Source: an uncultured bacterium | GTDB taxonomy: Bacteria > Actinomycetota > Coriobacteriia > Coriobacteriales > Coriobacteriaceae | Reading direction: 5' to 3' | DNA length: 10,290 nt | Assembly (NCBI GenBank): GCA_905214895.1 | Contig: CAJMNP010000022.1 | Span: 1 to 10,290, forward strand | Shown: positions 7,298 to 10,290 of the stretch, piece after piece | How the letters are laid out: each line of letters opens with the position of its first letter | How positions within the stretch are numbered: position 1 is the first letter of the stretch | Notes under the pieces: generated by a model | Database searches by the model: none | The model's input: only the letters and a program-made list of their open reading frames with translations | Told to the model about the DNA's origin: nothing | Made by a program: the position numbers and the translations under genes

Positions 7298-8446
7298 GTG
7301 TCGGAAAATAGGGATTACTACGAGGTACTTGGCGTTGACAAGAATGCCGACGCGCGGACGATCAAGCGCGCGTTTCTAAAGAAAGCCCGTACGGTACACC
7401 CGGATGTTTCGGACGACCCCGAGGCCGAGGCCAAGTTCAAAGAGCTCAATGAGGCCTATTCCGTTCTTTCCGACGAACAGAAGCGTGCTAACTACGACCG
7501 TTACGGCACCGCAGACGGCCCCGGTGGCTCTGGCTATGTCGACATTAACGATATCTTTGGCGGCATGGGCATGGACGACCTGTTCTCGTCGTTCTTTGGC
7601 GGTGGCGCCGGTGGTGGCGCTCGCAGCCGTCGCGAGCGCCGTCGCGGTCGCGATATGGCCATCTCCCTTTCGGTGACGCTCGAGGAGGCGGCGCTCGGCT
7701 GCAAAAAGACGATCAGCTACGATCGTCTTGCCCCTTGCGATGACTGCAATGGTACCGGCAAGGCCGAGGGCGCTACCGAAAAGCAGTGCAGCCGCTGTCA
7801 CGGCACAGGCTATGTGACGACGGTCCAGCGTTCTTTCCTGGGCCAGGTTCAGTCCTCTTCGCCCTGTCCCGACTGCCACGGCGAAGGCACGGTCATCGAT
7901 CATCCCTGCGAGACCTGTGACGGCCAGGGCCGCACGCCTTCTCACGATAAGATTGACATCGATATTCCCGCCGGTGTTTCGACCGGTCGCCAGCTGCGGG
8001 TGAGTGGTTTTGGCGAGGCCGGCCTTCGTGGCGAGCCGTCGGGCGACCTGATCGTTAACGTGCGTGTCGCCGACCACGAGCGTTTTAAGCGCAATGGCGA
8101 TGACCTGTATCTGGTGAGCGATATCTCGATTGCACAGGCCGCGCTCGGTTGCGAGATTGAGGTCGAGGGCATTATGCCTGACGAGGTCGTCAAGGTGTGC
8201 GTCCCCGCCGGCACACAGTACGGTGACACCGTGAGCGTCAACAATTACGGCATGCCGCGTATCGGCGGTGGCGGTTCGCGCGGTCGTCTGATCGTGCAGC
8301 TGCGCGTGGTCGTCCCCACCAATCTCTCCAACAAGCAGCGCGAGCTGCTTCGCGCCTTTGCCGACGAGATGGGCGATGACGTCGCATCCGGAAAGAAGTC
8401 GGTGACCGACCGTATCAAGAGTGCCCTCGACGACATCCTCGATTAA
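7298..8446 (+). CDS. dnaJ: Molecular chaperone DnaJ (type A Hsp40)
   Basis: This encodes a 382-residue full-length DnaJ, the co-chaperone that delivers unfolded clients to DnaK and triggers its ATP hydrolysis. Domains in order are a J domain (residues 6-70, HPD at 34-36), a Gly-rich linker (about 75-115, ending in an Arg-rich stretch RSRRERRRGR), the first C-terminal beta domain, four CxxCxGxG zinc repeats (Cys147/150, 164/167, 190/193, 204/207), a complete second beta domain (DLYLVSDISIAQAALGCEIEV) and a helical dimerisation end (SVTDRIKSALDDILD). The start is GTG at 7298, with GGAAGGA at 7284-7290 seven bases upstream; this gives MSENRDYYEVLGV, the standard beginning. Upstream in-frame ATG/GTG codons would add residues unlike the family. 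dnaK, grpE and hrcA are not adjacent, so the partner DnaK must be encoded elsewhere. mtaB begins 9 bases after the stop. Confidence 0.96.
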   Translation: MSENRDYYEVLGVDKNADARTIKRAFLKKARTVHPDVSDDPEAEAKFKELNEAYSVLSDEQKRANYDRYGTADGPGGSGYVDINDIFGGMGMDDLFSSFFGGGAGGGARSRRERRRGRDMAISLSVTLEEAALGCKKTISYDRLAPCDDCNGTGKAEGATEKQCSRCHGTGYVTTVQRSFLGQVQSSSPCPDCHGEGTVIDHPCETCDGQGRTPSHDKIDIDIPAGVSTGRQLRVSGFGEAGLRGEPSGDLIVNVRVADHERFKRNGDDLYLVSDISIAQAALGCEIEVEGIMPDEVVKVCVPAGTQYGDTVSVNNYGMPRIGGGGSRGRLIVQLRVVVPTNLSNKQRELLRAFADEMGDDVASGKKSVTDRIKSALDDILD

Positions 8447-8455
8447 GGAGCCCGT

Positions 8456-9748
8456 GTGCTCGCACCCCATATTTCCGTCGTCAACCTCGGTTGTCGTGTC
8501 AACCGGGTTGAGTCCGACCGTATCACTGCCGATCTTATGCGCCTGGGTTTTGCAATGGTGGAGCCCCGGGACGCCGAACTGATCGTTATCAATACCTGTG
8601 CCGTGACGGGGGAGGCCGAGGCCAAGACCCGCAAGGCCGTCCGTCACGCCCTGGCCTATCCGGGTGAGCCTTACGTGGTCGTAACCGGCTGCGTCGTCAA
8701 CCTGCATCCCGAGGAGCTGCTGGAGCTCTCCGATCGCGTGATCGCTGAACCGTCCAAGATAGACGTCGCCGAGCGCGTCTGCGAGGTGCTAGGTGTCGAA
8801 TCCGATAGCGTTCCCGCCTGCAGCGATGGTGACGTGGTCGATGCGCTCGGTCGTTCGCGGCTGGGCGTGAAGATACAGGATGGCTGCAACCACCGCTGCA
8901 CCTATTGCATCGTATGGAAGGCCCGCGGCCCCGAGCGTTCCGTGCCCGTCGAGTCCGTGCTCGAACAGGTGCGTGAAGCCCAGGAGGCCGGCGTGCCCGA
9001 GGTCGTGCTGACCGGCGTGAATCTGGGTGCCTATGACGGCAAGAGCGCGACCGACGAACATGTCGAGATCGATGAGCTGCTCCAGGCCATCATGGAGCGC
9101 ACCGAGATTGCCCACGTGCGCATCTCCTCGGTGGAGCCCATGGATATTTCCGAGCGCCTGCTCAAGGTGATGGCTCGCTATCCGAAGCGCATCGCGCCAT
9201 TTTTGCACCTGCCCGTGCAGTCTGGCTGCACGGCGACGCTGCATCGCATGGGTCGTCCCTATAGTGCCGAGGCCTTTGAGGATACGGTGCGCATGATTCG
9301 CACCAACTTGCCCCAGGCGTCTCTTTCGTGCGACGTTATCGTTGGTTTTCCTGGCGAGACGGACGAGGAGTTCGAGGAGTCGCTGGCGCTGTGCCGTCGC
9401 GTGGGCTTTTCGCGCATGCACGTATTCCGCTATAGCAAGCGCCCCGGCACCCTCGCTGCCGACATGCCCGACCAGGTACCCCCCGAGGTTATGGCCGAGC
9501 GCAGCCGTCGCATGCGCGCGGCGGCTCAGGAGCTCGCGGTTGCCGATGCCCGCCGTCGCGTGGGCACCGTCGAGCGCGCCGTGCTTGAGTACGGTGACAA
9601 TTTGACGCTCGGCTCGTTCCATCATGCCCGTCTCGATGATACCTGTGGACTCACAGCCCCGTGCCTGCTCGATGTTGCTATCATCGGAGTCGATGATTCC
9701 GGCTTGGTCCATGCACGCAGGGAGGTTCATGGAAGCCTCGAAGATTAG
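8456..9748 (+). CDS. mtaB: tRNA t6A37 methylthiotransferase (MtaB-type radical SAM)
   Basis: This encodes a 430-residue methylthiotransferase that converts N6-threonylcarbamoyladenosine at tRNA position 37 to its 2-methylthio form, improving decoding of ANN codons. The N-terminal domain carries three cluster cysteines, Cys13 (NLGCRVN), Cys48 (NTCAVT) and Cys79 (VTGC). The radical SAM domain has Cys144, Cys148 and Cys151 in DGCNHRCTYC. Further motifs are KARGPERSVP, VVLTGVNLGAY, ISSVEPMDIS, HLPVQSGC, VIVGFPGETDEEF and HVFRYSKRPGT. The last 60 residues are a plausible TRAM RNA-binding domain. LGC(K/R)VN together with the NTCAVT pattern fits MtaB (YqeV group) better than MiaB or RimO. The start is GTG at 8456 with AAGGAG at 8445-8450, 9 bases past the dnaJ stop, so it is probably co-transcribed with dnaJ. 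Its 3' end overlaps phoH. Confidence 0.92.
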   Translation: MLAPHISVVNLGCRVNRVESDRITADLMRLGFAMVEPRDAELIVINTCAVTGEAEAKTRKAVRHALAYPGEPYVVVTGCVVNLHPEELLELSDRVIAEPSKIDVAERVCEVLGVESDSVPACSDGDVVDALGRSRLGVKIQDGCNHRCTYCIVWKARGPERSVPVESVLEQVREAQEAGVPEVVLTGVNLGAYDGKSATDEHVEIDELLQAIMERTEIAHVRISSVEPMDISERLLKVMARYPKRIAPFLHLPVQSGCTATLHRMGRPYSAEAFEDTVRMIRTNLPQASLSCDVIVGFPGETDEEFEESLALCRRVGFSRMHVFRYSKRPGTLAADMPDQVPPEVMAERSRRMRAAAQELAVADARRRVGTVERAVLEYGDNLTLGSFHHARLDDTCGLTAPCLLDVAIIGVDDSGLVHARREVHGSLED

Positions 9749-10290
9749 ACTTACCGTTCCCGAGGGTATCGACCCCTCGCGCGTTTTGGGCGCCGGCGAC
9801 GGCGTCCTTCGTGCACTCGAGAACTTGGTGCGCGCCCATGTGGTTGCCCGCGGCGACAGCGTTGCCGTGAGCGGCGATCCGGACGAGGTTGAGCTGGTCG
9901 CGCGTTTTTTCGAACACGCCTTTCGCGAGGCTGCTGCCGGGCGCACGCTTTCTGACGATGATGTCTCGCGCTGTCTGGCCGTTCTGCGCGACGGCGAGCA
10001 TGATGCCTCGTCGCTGCGCGATGACGTGCTGCTATCGTATCGCGGTCGCGTCATCCGCCCCAAGACGCTCGGTCAAAAGCGCTATGTGGATGCCATCCGC
10101 TCTTCTACCATCACGTTTGGCCTCGGTCCCGCCGGTACCGGTAAAACCTATCTGGCCATGGCACTCGCCGTCGCCGCGCTCAAGCGACATGAGGTAGGCC
10201 GCCTGATCCTGACGCGCCCGGTTGTCGAGGCGGGAGAGAACCTGGGCTTTTTGCCCGGCACCCTCGAGGAAAAGATCGACCCGTATATGC
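9729..10290 (+). CDS. phoH: PhoH family ATPase (partial, runs off the window)
   Basis: The reading frame is open from the ATG at 9729 to the end of the window, giving 187 residues of a protein normally about 320-350 long. The Walker A motif GPAGTGKT occupies residues 133-140, inside the PhoH signature TITFGLGPAGTGKTYLAMA. The downstream LILTRPVVEAGENLGFLPG is highly characteristic of PhoH, an ATPase/helicase-like protein associated with RNA metabolism that is commonly encoded next to the rRNA-processing nuclease YbeY. Residues 1-110 are the family's variable N-terminal domain. The ATG at 9729 has GGAGG at 9721-9725, rather close (3 bases); an in-frame ATG at 9711 has no ribosome site. The gene overlaps the end of mtaB by 20 bases, implying translational coupling. 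The Walker B region lies beyond the window. Confidence 0.95.
   Translation, partial: MEASKIRLTVPEGIDPSRVLGAGDGVLRALENLVRAHVVARGDSVAVSGDPDEVELVARFFEHAFREAAAGRTLSDDDVSRCLAVLRDGEHDASSLRDDVLLSYRGRVIRPKTLGQKRYVDAIRSSTITFGLGPAGTGKTYLAMALAVAALKRHEVGRLILTRPVVEAGENLGFLPGTLEEKIDPYM

Noticed and set aside
1..10290. Search for CRISPR arrays, insertion sequences, integrase sites, toxin-antitoxin pairs, tRNA or rRNA genes.
   Set aside because: No regularly spaced repeats, transposase motifs, cloverleaf-like segments or extra small genes were found; coding density is almost complete and composition is uniform, with no sign of recent transfer.

Overview
This 10.3 kb window is an ordinary, densely packed bacterial housekeeping segment with every gene on the + strand. 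The DNA is GC-rich with a strong bias to G or C at third codon positions, and several genes use GTG starts with clear Shine-Dalgarno sites. The order comEC-holA-rpsT-lepA...hemW...dnaJ...mtaB-phoH is a neighbourhood shared by Firmicutes and Actinobacteria. Base composition, protein style and this order together suggest a high-GC Gram-positive organism, most likely an anaerobic gut actinobacterium of the class Coriobacteriia (Collinsella-like). That placement is an inference from memory, not a database match.

Layout. The window opens inside the C-terminal metallo-beta-lactamase-like part of a ComEC DNA-uptake protein (1-422). holA, the DNA polymerase III delta subunit, follows (501-1463). Next is rpsT, ribosomal protein S20 (1597-1863), with its own extended -10 promoter, a foldable leader and a strong intrinsic terminator (1898-1934). 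A probable second transcription unit holds lepA (1960-3771), a dusB-like tRNA-dihydrouridine synthase (3776-4819) and hemW (4822-6054), with only 2 to 4 bases between genes. Two tandem but different DnaJ genes follow. The first (6113-7216) has a J domain and zinc fingers, but its second substrate-binding domain and dimerisation region are replaced by a hydrophobic, membrane-type C-terminus. The second (7298-8446) is a full-length canonical DnaJ. mtaB, a tRNA methylthiotransferase (8456-9748), overlaps phoH (9729 to beyond the window end) by 20 bases.

Functionally the window is dominated by translation (S20, LepA/EF4, Dus, MtaB), protein folding (two DnaJ), DNA replication and uptake (HolA, ComEC), haem trafficking (HemW) and an RNA-linked ATPase (PhoH). 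There are no tRNA or rRNA genes, mobile elements, CRISPR arrays or long non-coding stretches; the longest gap is about 130 bases. The items most worth a second look are the membrane-anchored DnaJ variant, the structured rpsT leader with a duplicated Shine-Dalgarno block, and a recurring GGGTA-type -10 element that at lepA sits so close to the ATG that the mRNA may be leaderless.
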